A stretch of 6,532 bases of DNA, from contig CAIRTT010000148.1 of NCBI GenBank assembly GCA_903881535.1, positions 1 to 6,532 on the forward strand, read 5' to 3'. Source of the DNA: an uncultured Armatimonadota bacterium (lineage in GTDB: Bacteria; Armatimonadota; Armatimonadia; Armatimonadales; Armatimonadaceae). Position 1 is the first letter of the stretch, and the number at the start of each line of letters is the position of its first letter. The notes under the pieces are model-generated. The model searched no databases. It was given only the letters and a program-made list of their open reading frames with translations, and was not told the origin of the DNA. The translations under genes and the position numbers were made by a program. This document shows positions 1-5,482 of the stretch, in pieces.

Positions 1-1400
1 ATCCCCGGCATCGCTGCCATATTGAAGCGCTCATCGGTTTTCTGGCGGGGATTGAGATGTCCGGAAGGTCCTTGCCCGATGCCCTTTTGGGTTGCAACGA
101 AGAGGTTTTCATCGAATGGGCCGAGTGCGACTTGCGTTGGATACCAGCCGGTCGGGATATGCCCGATGACGGTGCCCTTCTCCATATCGATGATGCCGAC
201 CGCGTTGATACCGGCTTCCGCCACGTAGAGACGGGTTGCCTTGCGGTTGATAGCCATCCCGGTTGGGATCACGCCGCGGAGACGAGCGAGGGCTTTGGTA
301 GGCGTGAGCTTAATGGTCTTTGTGACCTTGAGTGTGCGGACATCAAAGGCTTGGATGGTGTCATTGTTTGCATTTGCCACCCAGAGGGTGTTCCCGCTCA
401 CGAGCAGTGCGCTCGGCGCGCTGCCACCGACAGACTTCCCGGCATCCGCAGGGGCGTGAATGAGGATTCCGGTCTTTGCCTTCCCCGTGATGGTTGGCTT
501 TGCAGCGTTACGGACATCGTATGCCCAGACCGATTGCGCATCCGGGACGCGGGCGGACCCAAGACCCTTTACAAAGCGTCCTTCGGTTTCGACTCCGCTG
601 GTGGCTTCTTTGCTTGGAAAGCCAAACGGAGGAACACGGAGGCCGCGCTTGCTGAACGGGGTCCCGGGCTTTGGATCAGGGACGAGCGAATAGTTGAAAA
701 TGCCGATGTTGGCAACAAACAACCGGCTGCCATCTTTATTTAATGCGAGGGCAAAGGGCTGACGACCGGCGGGGACATCGGCGATGACAGCGCGCTTTGT
801 GAGATCAAACACCACAACACGCTGCCGGGCGATGTCGAGGGCGTAGACAGTATGGCCATCCGGTGCCAGGACGATGTCCTGAATATAGGCCTCTTTATCG
901 ACTTTTATCGTGAAGAGTGGTGCCTGGTCGACATCCATGAATGGGCGTTCAGGTGTTGCTTTGATGCCCGGCAGGTCCCATGATGTCGCATCGTAGACGG
1001 AGATTCCGTTGCCAGCATCTCCATTTGATGCGATGTACTGCGCGCCGCCATGGGTAAAGGCGCCGGAGAGTCCGAACTTTTCGAGCGAAATGGAAATCGG
1101 GATGGCTCCGCTGGCGTTACGCTGCCAGATCGTCATCCCACCATCGTAGTGCCCCACGATGGCTTTACCATTATGGGAAATATTGATGTCAAACAAGTTG
1201 GAGCGCCCGGCATAGTGACGCTCACCGAGTGGCGCGACGATACGGCCATTTGGGAGGATGGATTCTCCGCCTGGGTTGACTTGTGCAACGCGATTTCCGG
1301 CGGGTGCACGGTACGCATTTAGGTCAGGGGCTTGCTGGGCAAGCACGGGTATTGCTGTGACTGCAGCGGCAGTGATGAATAGGCTTTTGGCAAGGAACAC
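1..1400 (-). CDS. Secreted YVTN/YncE-like beta-propeller protein, probably with a downstream phosphoesterase domain (3' end outside window)
   Basis: Reading the minus strand from GTG at 1400-1398 gives 466 uninterrupted codons to the left edge, so the C-terminus is missing. The first 21 residues (FLAKSLFITAAAVTAIPVLA) form a signal peptide with a VLA|QQ cleavage site, so the protein is exported. WD40/YVTN-type blades follow: residues about 66-140 (ISHNGKAIVGHYDG), 172-205 (VLAPDGHTVYALDI), 212-237 (ALNKDGSRLFVANIG), 325-365 (NTLWVANANNDTIQAFD), 378-415 (RLYVAEAGINAVGIID) and 416-440. The stretch IPTGWYPTQVAL at about 415-426, then LFVATQKGIGQGP, is characteristic of bacterial proteins that join a YncE-like propeller to an alkaline-phosphatase/phosphoesterase domain; that catalytic half would lie left of this window. 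GGAG seven to ten bases before GTG supports this start, and no in-frame ATG lies between GTG and the upstream TAA. Substrate is unknown. The propeller call is firm; the phosphoesterase extension is inferred. Confidence 0.88.
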   Translation of the reverse strand, partial: MFLAKSLFITAAAVTAIPVLAQQAPDLNAYRAPAGNRVAQVNPGGESILPNGRIVAPLGERHYAGRSNLFDINISHNGKAIVGHYDGGMTIWQRNASGAIPISISLEKFGLSGAFTHGGAQYIASNGDAGNGISVYDATSWDLPGIKATPERPFMDVDQAPLFTIKVDKEAYIQDIVLAPDGHTVYALDIARQRVVVFDLTKRAVIADVPAGRQPFALALNKDGSRLFVANIGIFNYSLVPDPKPGTPFSKRGLRVPPFGFPSKEATSGVETEGRFVKGLGSARVPDAQSVWAYDVRNAAKPTITGKAKTGILIHAPADAGKSVGGSAPSALLVSGNTLWVANANNDTIQAFDVRTLKVTKTIKLTPTKALARLRGVIPTGMAINRKATRLYVAEAGINAVGIIDMEKGTVIGHIPTGWYPTQVALGPFDENLFVATQKGIGQGPSGHLNPRQKTDERFNMAAMPG

Positions 1401-1406
1401 GGTTGT

Positions 1407-1410
1407 CTCC
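1407..1410 (-). promoter_or_regulatory. Ribosome binding site fixing the GTG start of the YVTN gene
   Basis: On the minus strand GGAG is followed by a six-base spacer and then GTG at 1400. No ATG occurs in this frame between here and the in-frame TAA further upstream, so this site decides the non-ATG start. Confidence 0.6.
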
Positions 1411-1477
1411 GCTTCGTATCTCGATGGTTGGATAGGCGTGGTTGGCAGTGCGCCGGTCGATACCTGAAGTCTATTCG

Positions 1478-1507
1478 GTTATGAAGGTTTCATCCACACG
1501 ATGTCAA
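1478..1507 (-). promoter_or_regulatory. Sigma-70-type promoter for the minus-strand YVTN gene
   Basis: The minus strand shows a perfect TTGACA (plus-strand 1502-1507), an 18-base spacer and CATAAC (plus-strand 1478-1483), which matches TATAAT at four of six positions. Transcription would begin near 1470, giving a leader of about 70 bases. A small inverted repeat (ATGAA-ggt-TTCAT, 1481-1493) overlaps the -10 and could be an operator half, but it is short. Confidence 0.5.
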
Positions 1508-1521
1508 TAACGTTGCGGCGA

Positions 1522-1527
1522 TATACT
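1522..1527 (+). promoter_or_regulatory. -10 box (TATACT) placed for a leaderless cytochrome mRNA
   Basis: TATACT matches TATAAT at five of six positions and ends eight bases before the ATG at 1536. A normal -10 to start-site distance would put transcription start at or within a base or two of the ATG. No convincing Shine-Dalgarno precedes the ATG (only GGCGGAA) and no good -35 box is seen. The arrangement suggests a leaderless transcript, with the promoter back to back with the minus-strand one. Confidence 0.4.
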
Positions 1528-1535
1528 CGGCGGAA

Positions 1536-2636
1536 ATGATGTCCCGGATACGTCCTGCTATTTGTCTGGTTTTGCCCGCCATTGTGCTTGCGGTTGCCGC
1601 GTGTGCACCGCGCATCGACAAGAGCAATACGCCAACCGGCGCGTGGAGTCAGGAAAAGCTGGCTGCCGCAACGACATCGGATGGCTATATTGGCAACGAT
1701 GCCTGCCAGCCGTGCCACGCGGGTGAATTTCAGAAGCATCACGGGTCGCGGCATATGAAGACGCTGTACGAGGGCTTTACGGATGTCCTTGGCCCCCTCG
1801 CCCCACCCGAGGGTCAGGTCCCAAATGGCGGCAAGGTGATGTATGGCCAAGGCCAGCTCATTATCGAAGCGCCTAACAAAGACACGGGTCAGCCGGTTCC
1901 GATTCCCATCGATTTGGTGTTGGGTAGCGGCAAGACGGGGATGACATTTCTCGCGGTTCATCCGGGCGGCAGCGTTGAGATTCGCCAGTCATGGTTCCCA
2001 AGCGACAAATGCTTTCGCGTAACACCTGGACAGGAAGACTTTGCCAACAAGACGATTGGGCAGACGCACGGCGTTGATGATGCGATTCGCTGTATCGGGT
2101 GTCACTCTGTGCCTCGTCCGGATACCAGCCTGATTCCTGAACCGCGCTTTTTCGGTGTTGGGTGTGAGTCGTGTCATGGGGCGGGTGCTGCGCATGCAAA
2201 GGCGATGGCGGCTGGGGACAAGACCCGCGGGCTGTTGTTGAACAAGTTCACGGATAAAGGTGGCAAGATTATCAATGACACCTGTGGCAAGTGTCACCGC
2301 ACACCTGAGGCTGTTGCAAAGCTCGACAAGCTGTCCCAGCAGGCAACGAACCGTTTTCAGCCGTATGGTCTGTCGAAGAGCAAGTGCTTTATCAAGAGTG
2401 ATGACAAGCTCAGCTGCGTGACGTGTCATAACCCGCACGAGGATGCATCCAAGGATGAGGCGGGCTATGTGAAGGCCTGTGTCCAGTGCCACAGCGCGCC
2501 GGAGAAGGTCTGCAAGGTCAACCCGGTGGCGGACTGTATAAGGTGTCATATGCCGACAAAGCCGGTGTTCCCGGGGACGCCTTTCCCGGTTGAGATGGCC
2601 GATCACTTTATCCGCATCAACAAAGACCTCAAGTAA
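1536..2636 (+). CDS. Seven-heme c-type cytochrome lipoprotein (cytochrome c554-like)
   Basis: This 366-residue protein begins with a lipoprotein signal: a hydrophobic stretch at residues 8-22 ending in lipobox V20-A-A-C23, so Cys23 should be lipidated and the protein membrane-anchored outside the cytoplasm. It has seven CXXCH heme c motifs: C57QPCH, C186IGCH, C210ESCH, C250GKCH, C294VTCH, C315VQCH and C334IRCH. The context of several (YIGNDACQPCH, GVGCESCHGAGAAH, KLSCVTCHNPH, DCIRCHMP) is that of cytochrome c554-like multiheme proteins. Extra histidines at 68, 69, 73, 220 and in DHFIR near the C-terminus are candidate distal ligands. The 125 residues between the first two hemes (about 62-185) hold no heme and look like a beta-rich insert. 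The role is periplasmic or surface electron transfer, with unknown partners; no quinol oxidase, NrfH-like or reductase gene is adjacent. ATG 1536 and ATG 1539 are both possible starts. Confidence 0.9.
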   Translation: MMSRIRPAICLVLPAIVLAVAACAPRIDKSNTPTGAWSQEKLAAATTSDGYIGNDACQPCHAGEFQKHHGSRHMKTLYEGFTDVLGPLAPPEGQVPNGGKVMYGQGQLIIEAPNKDTGQPVPIPIDLVLGSGKTGMTFLAVHPGGSVEIRQSWFPSDKCFRVTPGQEDFANKTIGQTHGVDDAIRCIGCHSVPRPDTSLIPEPRFFGVGCESCHGAGAAHAKAMAAGDKTRGLLLNKFTDKGGKIINDTCGKCHRTPEAVAKLDKLSQQATNRFQPYGLSKSKCFIKSDDKLSCVTCHNPHEDASKDEAGYVKACVQCHSAPEKVCKVNPVADCIRCHMPTKPVFPGTPFPVEMADHFIRINKDLK

Positions 2637-2710
2637 AGATGTGGTGTGCATGACGCCGGAGCTTGTGATGTCTTGCAGGCTTGGCTCTTCGCGCATTTAG
2701 AACGGTCTGA

Positions 2711-2735
2711 TTGTCGAGTGAACATACATCGACAA
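2711..2735. promoter_or_regulatory. Perfect inverted repeat TTGTCGA-N11-TCGACAA, possible operator
   Basis: Two 7-bp arms (2711-2717 and 2729-2735) are exact reverse complements, separated by 11 bases. The size and spacing fit a dimeric DNA-binding protein site. It lies 60 bases ahead of the 33-codon ORF and 75 bases after the cytochrome stop. It lacks a T-run, so it is not a standard terminator. No regulator gene is in the window. Confidence 0.35.
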
Positions 2736-2759
2736 CGTATTTGGAAGTAGATTCCGGTG

Positions 2760-2861
2760 CTCAACAAGCATCGGGACGCTGGATGGAGAACGCACATGGT
2801 TGCAGCGACGCAACGAACGATAAAACCTGTTCCGAATTTGGATAAGCCTTACTGGCAGGAG
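2760..2861 (+). repeat. Upstream copy of an imperfect direct repeat covering a gene start
   Basis: This copy contains CTCAA, GACGCTGG, GGAG, ATG and 22 codons ending TGGCAGGAG. The second copy at 2951-3049 has the same elements in the same order. The two coding parts are exactly 66 bases from ATG to the end of CAGGAG and align without gaps; the leaders differ by small indels. Confidence 0.75.
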
Positions 2862-2897
2862 CGTTTGGATACATCCGCAGCGCTGTCTGCAGGATAA
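2796..2897 (+). pseudogene. 33-codon ORF: truncated duplicate of the N-terminus of the downstream propeller gene, or a small leader peptide
   Basis: ATG at 2796 is preceded by GGAG (2785-2788) at a 7-base spacing and runs to TAA at 2895-2897. Its residues 10-22, KPVPNLDKPYWQE, match KPIPMLDKPFWQE at the same positions of the protein starting at 2984. Differences in this block are mostly synonymous (CCT/CCC, CCG/CCT, TTG/CTG, CCT/CCA) or conservative (V/I, Y/F), which suggests both copies once evolved under protein-level selection. After residue 22 the similarity stops, and the ORF ends 11 residues later. The simplest reading is the remnant of a tandem paralogue that lost its body. A translated leader or a functional micropeptide is possible, since start signals remain intact. 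It has no transmembrane segment or signal peptide. Confidence 0.6.
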
Positions 2898-2913
2898 CCA
2901 TTAGCCTTTTTTT
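2892..2913 (+). terminator. Weak hairpin followed by seven T's
   Basis: GGATAA-cca-TTAGCC can fold as a short stem with one A/G mismatch and is followed directly by T7 at 2907-2913. The stem is weak and its loop is only three bases, so termination would be inefficient. It overlaps the TAA of the 33-codon ORF, so a ribosome finishing that ORF would cover the stem. Confidence 0.3.
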
Positions 2914-2950
2914 AGATCAAAAACATAAATTGATTTACTTCCCCCTCTTT

Positions 2951-3049
2951 CTCAAACTGTAGCGACGCTGGTTGGAGACGTACATGACTGCGACGAAAAT
3001 GACATACACAAAACCCATCCCTATGCTGGATAAGCCATTTTGGCAGGAG
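2951..3049 (+). repeat. Downstream copy of the imperfect direct repeat, covering the start of the propeller-hydrolase gene
   Basis: This is the partner of 2760-2861. It contains CTCAA, GACGCTGG, the GGAG ribosome binding site, the ATG at 2984 and its first 22 codons. Twelve of 22 residues are identical to the upstream copy, ten of them in the last 13. Confidence 0.75.
2974..2977 (+). promoter_or_regulatory. Ribosome binding site fixing the ATG start at 2984
   Basis: GGAG lies six bases before ATG 2984. The in-frame TTG at 2972 overlaps this GGAG and has no site of its own, so 2984 is the better start. The duplicate copy has the same GGAG-to-ATG arrangement, which supports the choice. Confidence 0.65.
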
Positions 3050-5185
3050 TACCACCAGCCTTGGCCGGTTGGAACCGCAGATGAAAACGATGTCCGTGCA
3101 ATTGTGCTCGACAAGGCTGGTACTCCGTGGATTGCGACCAAAGTAGGTCCACGTGTTTTGATGCGTGCCGCGTGGGTAAAACCTGAGGGCGCGGATGCGG
3201 TTGGTAGCAGTCATAGTATTTGCATCGATGCCAACGGCACAGTTTGGGTGGGTGCAACGAGTGGCCTTTGGATGATTTCTGGTGGCAAGGTTCGGCAAGC
3301 GCCGGGCTTTACGCAAGCTCCAATTGGAGCTGTCACGGCCAAAGGCAGTCTTATCGTGGCGGCAGGCCCGGATGGCGTTTTCTGGAACAAAGGCGGTAAG
3401 TGGGCCAAAGTGCCTGGCCGCACGATGCAGAATGTCCGGACGGTTTTCATCGCGTTGGATGGCCACATCTGGGTGGGAACATCCAGTGGCCTCTACATTT
3501 TGGACCCAAGTGGCAAGAAGCCAGTAGTACGCTTGGGCCACCAGGATGTCCTTCTGAGCTCAAATATTCACGATATTCGGGCATTGAAAAATGGCGATAT
3601 TGCCATCGCGAGCACGGGAGGCCTCGACATTTACCGTGGCCAAACCCGTGTAAAAAGCCTGTCATCGAAGGAGCGAATTCCCTGCCGTGAGCTGCGTGCG
3701 GTGGCTCAGGACGCGGATGGTCGACTCTGGTTGCCAAGTCGTATTGGGGTTGTTCGGTTTGATGGTGACCGCTTTAGGCTCCGTCACTCGCGGCGATGGC
3801 TGCTCGCCGATGATGCGCGGGGCGTGGCTATCGCGCCGGATGGCACAGCATGGGTCGCGACGGCGGGCGGCGTGGATGCCATTCACCGCAAGAAAATGAC
3901 GCTTGAAGCGAAGGCCGATTACTTCCTTGGCGTGCTGCGCAAGCGGCATATCCGCGAACCGGGACTTGTCGGCCCAGCAGTGCTCAAGAAGCGCGGGGAT
4001 TTGTCGGAGAGCTTTATTGAGGATGATGACAACGATGGCGAGCACACCGGGATGTACATCGCGATCGAGTCGCTGCGCTACGCCGTGACCAAGGACCAGC
4101 GTGCGAAGGCAAATGCGCGGGCGGCTTTCCGTGCGATGGAGATTCTCCAAGAAGCAACCGGCACGCCACACTTTATTGCACGCTCGGTCCTGCCGATTGG
4201 TACGCCACCACTCCACGAAGTTGACCGGACATTCACCCCAGAGGAAATCGCCGAAGCGCGGATGCGCGACCCACGGGAAAAGCCGATCGCTAAGCGCTGG
4301 CTTCCGACCAAGGATGGAAAGTATCTTTGGAAACGCGATGCCAGCTCGGATGAAGTGGATGGCCATATGTATGGCTATGCGCTGTTCCATGATCTGGTCG
4401 CCGATGCCGCTGATAAAAAGCGTGTCGCCAGCCTGGTGGACAGGATTGTTGGCGGGATTGTTGACAATGGGTATGTGCTTCAGGACATCGATGGTAAAGC
4501 AACCCGCTGGGGTAACTGGTCACCGAAGAGTCTAAATGGCGACCCCAATTGGAACGAAGAACGCTACGGAAATTCAACGGAAATCTTTTCCCACCTCGGC
4601 GTGGCGTACCACATGACAGGGAAGCAGAAGTATGTGGATGCCGCAAACTATCTGATTCAAAAACATGGCTATGCAGAAAACATGGGCAACCTTCGTTATG
4701 TGACGCCAAGCGAGGCAACGCACATCAATGATGAGCTGCTCTCAATGGTCTTCCCAAATCTGTTCAACCATTTGCTTATTCCTGATCTCAAAATGAGGGC
4801 GATTAAGGCCTTACGGCAATGGCATCAGGGCTGTGTCCGCGACAACATCCCGTTCTATGACTTTGTCTTTAACACGTATTCGGGTTCACGGGTACCACTC
4901 GATGGTGCGATCGCGACACTGCGTGACTGGCCGCTGGATCAGATTGAGTGGACGGTTGATAATCGCTCACGTGAGGATGTTGACTTCGACCGCGTCCCGG
5001 GACGGGATGGTGTCAAGGTGAGCAAGCTGGTACCCCGGGATGAAATGGGTTTGTGTAACTGGGACCAAGAGCCTTACTTTGCAGTGATCGGGCGTAATGG
5101 AGAGCGCGAAGACCGGCCAAGCGACTGGTTGCTTGCCTACTGGATGGGGCGTTATTGGGGACACATTACGGCCGGTAAGCGTTAG
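2984..5185 (+). CDS. Seven-blade regulator-type propeller fused to a probable alpha/alpha-barrel (glycosidase-like) domain
   Basis: The protein has 733 residues and no signal peptide or membrane segment, so it should be cytoplasmic. Residues 36-306 hold seven blades in the style of the two-component-regulator propeller (Reg_prop) repeats: near 36 (VRAIVLDKAGTPWIAT), 77 (SICIDANGTVWVGATSGLW), 112, 150 (VRTVFIALDGHIWVGTSSG), 195, 234 (LRAVAQDADGRLWLPSRIG) and 277 (RGVAIAPDGTAWVATAGG). From about 311 to the end the sequence is helix-rich. It includes ESFIEDDDNDGEHTGMY (342-358), with a D-x-D-x-D-G Ca-binding-like loop at 347-352. Further motifs are VDGHMYGYALFHDL (458-471), WGNW and DPNWNEERYGNSTEI (509-534), and paired helices after that. 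This pattern fits a six-hairpin (alpha/alpha) barrel of the kind found in glycoside hydrolases and lyases, but I cannot assign a family, substrate or catalytic residues. There is no kinase or DNA-binding domain. Its first 22 codons are duplicated just upstream. Confidence 0.8.
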   Translation: MTATKMTYTKPIPMLDKPFWQEYHQPWPVGTADENDVRAIVLDKAGTPWIATKVGPRVLMRAAWVKPEGADAVGSSHSICIDANGTVWVGATSGLWMISGGKVRQAPGFTQAPIGAVTAKGSLIVAAGPDGVFWNKGGKWAKVPGRTMQNVRTVFIALDGHIWVGTSSGLYILDPSGKKPVVRLGHQDVLLSSNIHDIRALKNGDIAIASTGGLDIYRGQTRVKSLSSKERIPCRELRAVAQDADGRLWLPSRIGVVRFDGDRFRLRHSRRWLLADDARGVAIAPDGTAWVATAGGVDAIHRKKMTLEAKADYFLGVLRKRHIREPGLVGPAVLKKRGDLSESFIEDDDNDGEHTGMYIAIESLRYAVTKDQRAKANARAAFRAMEILQEATGTPHFIARSVLPIGTPPLHEVDRTFTPEEIAEARMRDPREKPIAKRWLPTKDGKYLWKRDASSDEVDGHMYGYALFHDLVADAADKKRVASLVDRIVGGIVDNGYVLQDIDGKATRWGNWSPKSLNGDPNWNEERYGNSTEIFSHLGVAYHMTGKQKYVDAANYLIQKHGYAENMGNLRYVTPSEATHINDELLSMVFPNLFNHLLIPDLKMRAIKALRQWHQGCVRDNIPFYDFVFNTYSGSRVPLDGAIATLRDWPLDQIEWTVDNRSREDVDFDRVPGRDGVKVSKLVPRDEMGLCNWDQEPYFAVIGRNGEREDRPSDWLLAYWMGRYWGHITAGKR

Positions 5186-5203
5186 AAAGTTCTAATGCGT
5201 TAC
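5175..5203 (+). terminator. Hairpin across the stop codon of the propeller-hydrolase gene
   Basis: GTAAGCGTTAGA pairs with TCTAATGC-g-TTAC around the loop AAGT: 12 pairs, with one G-U and one bulged G. The TAG stop (5183-5185) lies inside the left arm. No T-run follows, so this may be a 3' stabilising structure rather than an intrinsic terminator. An 8-bp palindrome TTACGTAA (5200-5207) overlaps its right end. Confidence 0.35.
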
Positions 5204-5270
5204 GTAAGCCATGTCACGTTCAACGCAGACAGCCTTGATTGCCGTTTCACTTAGAATCTACTTAGTAATC

Positions 5271-5306
5271 GGTCGTAGATTTTGCCGCTTTGACAATTCT
5301 ACGACC
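5271..5306. promoter_or_regulatory. Perfect 9-bp inverted repeat GGTCGTAGA-N18-TCTACGACC
   Basis: The arms 5271-5279 and 5298-5306 are exact reverse complements, separated by 18 bases. A TTGACA (5290-5295) sits between them, with TAAATT (5311-5316) after a short 15-base spacer, a second weaker promoter candidate. The repeat ends 15 bases before the main promoter's -35 box. It could be an operator, or a hairpin ending the upstream transcript, although no T-run follows. Confidence 0.4.
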
Positions 5307-5321
5307 CATGTAAATTAATGC

Positions 5322-5350
5322 TTGACACTTACCAATAGTATTCGTAGCAT
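5322..5350 (+). promoter_or_regulatory. Sigma-70-type promoter for the prepilin-like gene
   Basis: A perfect TTGACA (5322-5327), a 17-base spacer and TAGCAT (5345-5350, four of six to TATAAT) form a good promoter. Transcription would start near 5357, giving a leader of about 125 bases before the ATG at 5483. Confidence 0.6.
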
Positions 5351-5431
5351 CTGATTTACACAGTTTCGCATTGTTGCGCGACTTTGTCTGTGATTGAGGT
5401 GTCATTTAGGTATCTTAGAAACAGATCCGCG

Positions 5432-5452
5432 GTTCGGCAACGGTTGCCGGAC
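5432..5452 (+). promoter_or_regulatory. Leader hairpin just before the Shine-Dalgarno of the prepilin-like gene
   Basis: GTTCGGCAA-cgg-TTGCCGGAC folds into nine pairs with one G-U and a three-base loop. It ends nine bases before the AAGGAGGT at 5462. It has no T-run. It may shield the leader from decay or keep the ribosome site open. It matches no riboswitch that I recognise. Confidence 0.4.
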
Positions 5453-5461
5453 ACGCCTATC

Positions 5462-5469
5462 AAGGAGGT
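5462..5469 (+). promoter_or_regulatory. Full-length Shine-Dalgarno AAGGAGGT, at unusually long spacing
   Basis: AAGGAGGT is a full anti-16S match but lies 13 bases before the ATG at 5483. A second purine block, AGGAAG (5470-5475), lies at a more usual 7-base spacing. No other in-frame start lies between, so ATG 5483 stands. Confidence 0.6.
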
Positions 5470-5482
5470 AGGAAGTTAGTCA

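Larger units (their letters stand above)
2637..2983 (+). other. Intergenic region, 347 bases, holding a duplicated gene start
   Basis: Bases 2637-2700 show no gene and no clear terminator for the cytochrome. A 25-bp inverted repeat follows at 2711-2735, then a 33-codon ORF at 2796-2897 that resembles the start of the downstream gene, then a weak hairpin with seven T's ending at 2913. Bases 2914-2960 are AT-rich and pyrimidine-rich; TTGATT at 2930-2935 with CAAACT 17 bases later is a poor promoter candidate for the gene at 2984. Confidence 0.6.

Noticed and set aside
57..743. A 228-codon forward open frame
   Set aside because: The translation has no recognisable domain, while the opposite strand gives a continuous propeller protein with a signal peptide and ribosome site.
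1481..1493. ATGAA-ggt-TTCAT palindrome over the minus-strand -10 box
   Set aside because: Five-base arms are too short to claim an operator without conservation data; mentioned only with the promoter.
1989..2696. A 235-codon minus-strand open frame opposite the cytochrome
   Set aside because: The plus strand holds seven CXXCH motifs and a lipobox; the minus frame is rich in Arg, His and Thr as expected of a shadow.
2972..2983. TTG at 2972 as the start of the propeller-hydrolase
   Set aside because: It overlaps the GGAG that serves ATG 2984, and the duplicate copy aligns from the ATG.
3662..4390. A 242-codon minus-strand open frame opposite the propeller-hydrolase
   Set aside because: It has no domain or ribosome site, and the plus-strand repeats are clearly protein-coding.
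5250..5270. Short direct repeat CTTAGAATC / CTTAGTAATC
   Set aside because: Two short imperfect copies in AT-rich intergenic DNA are likely chance.
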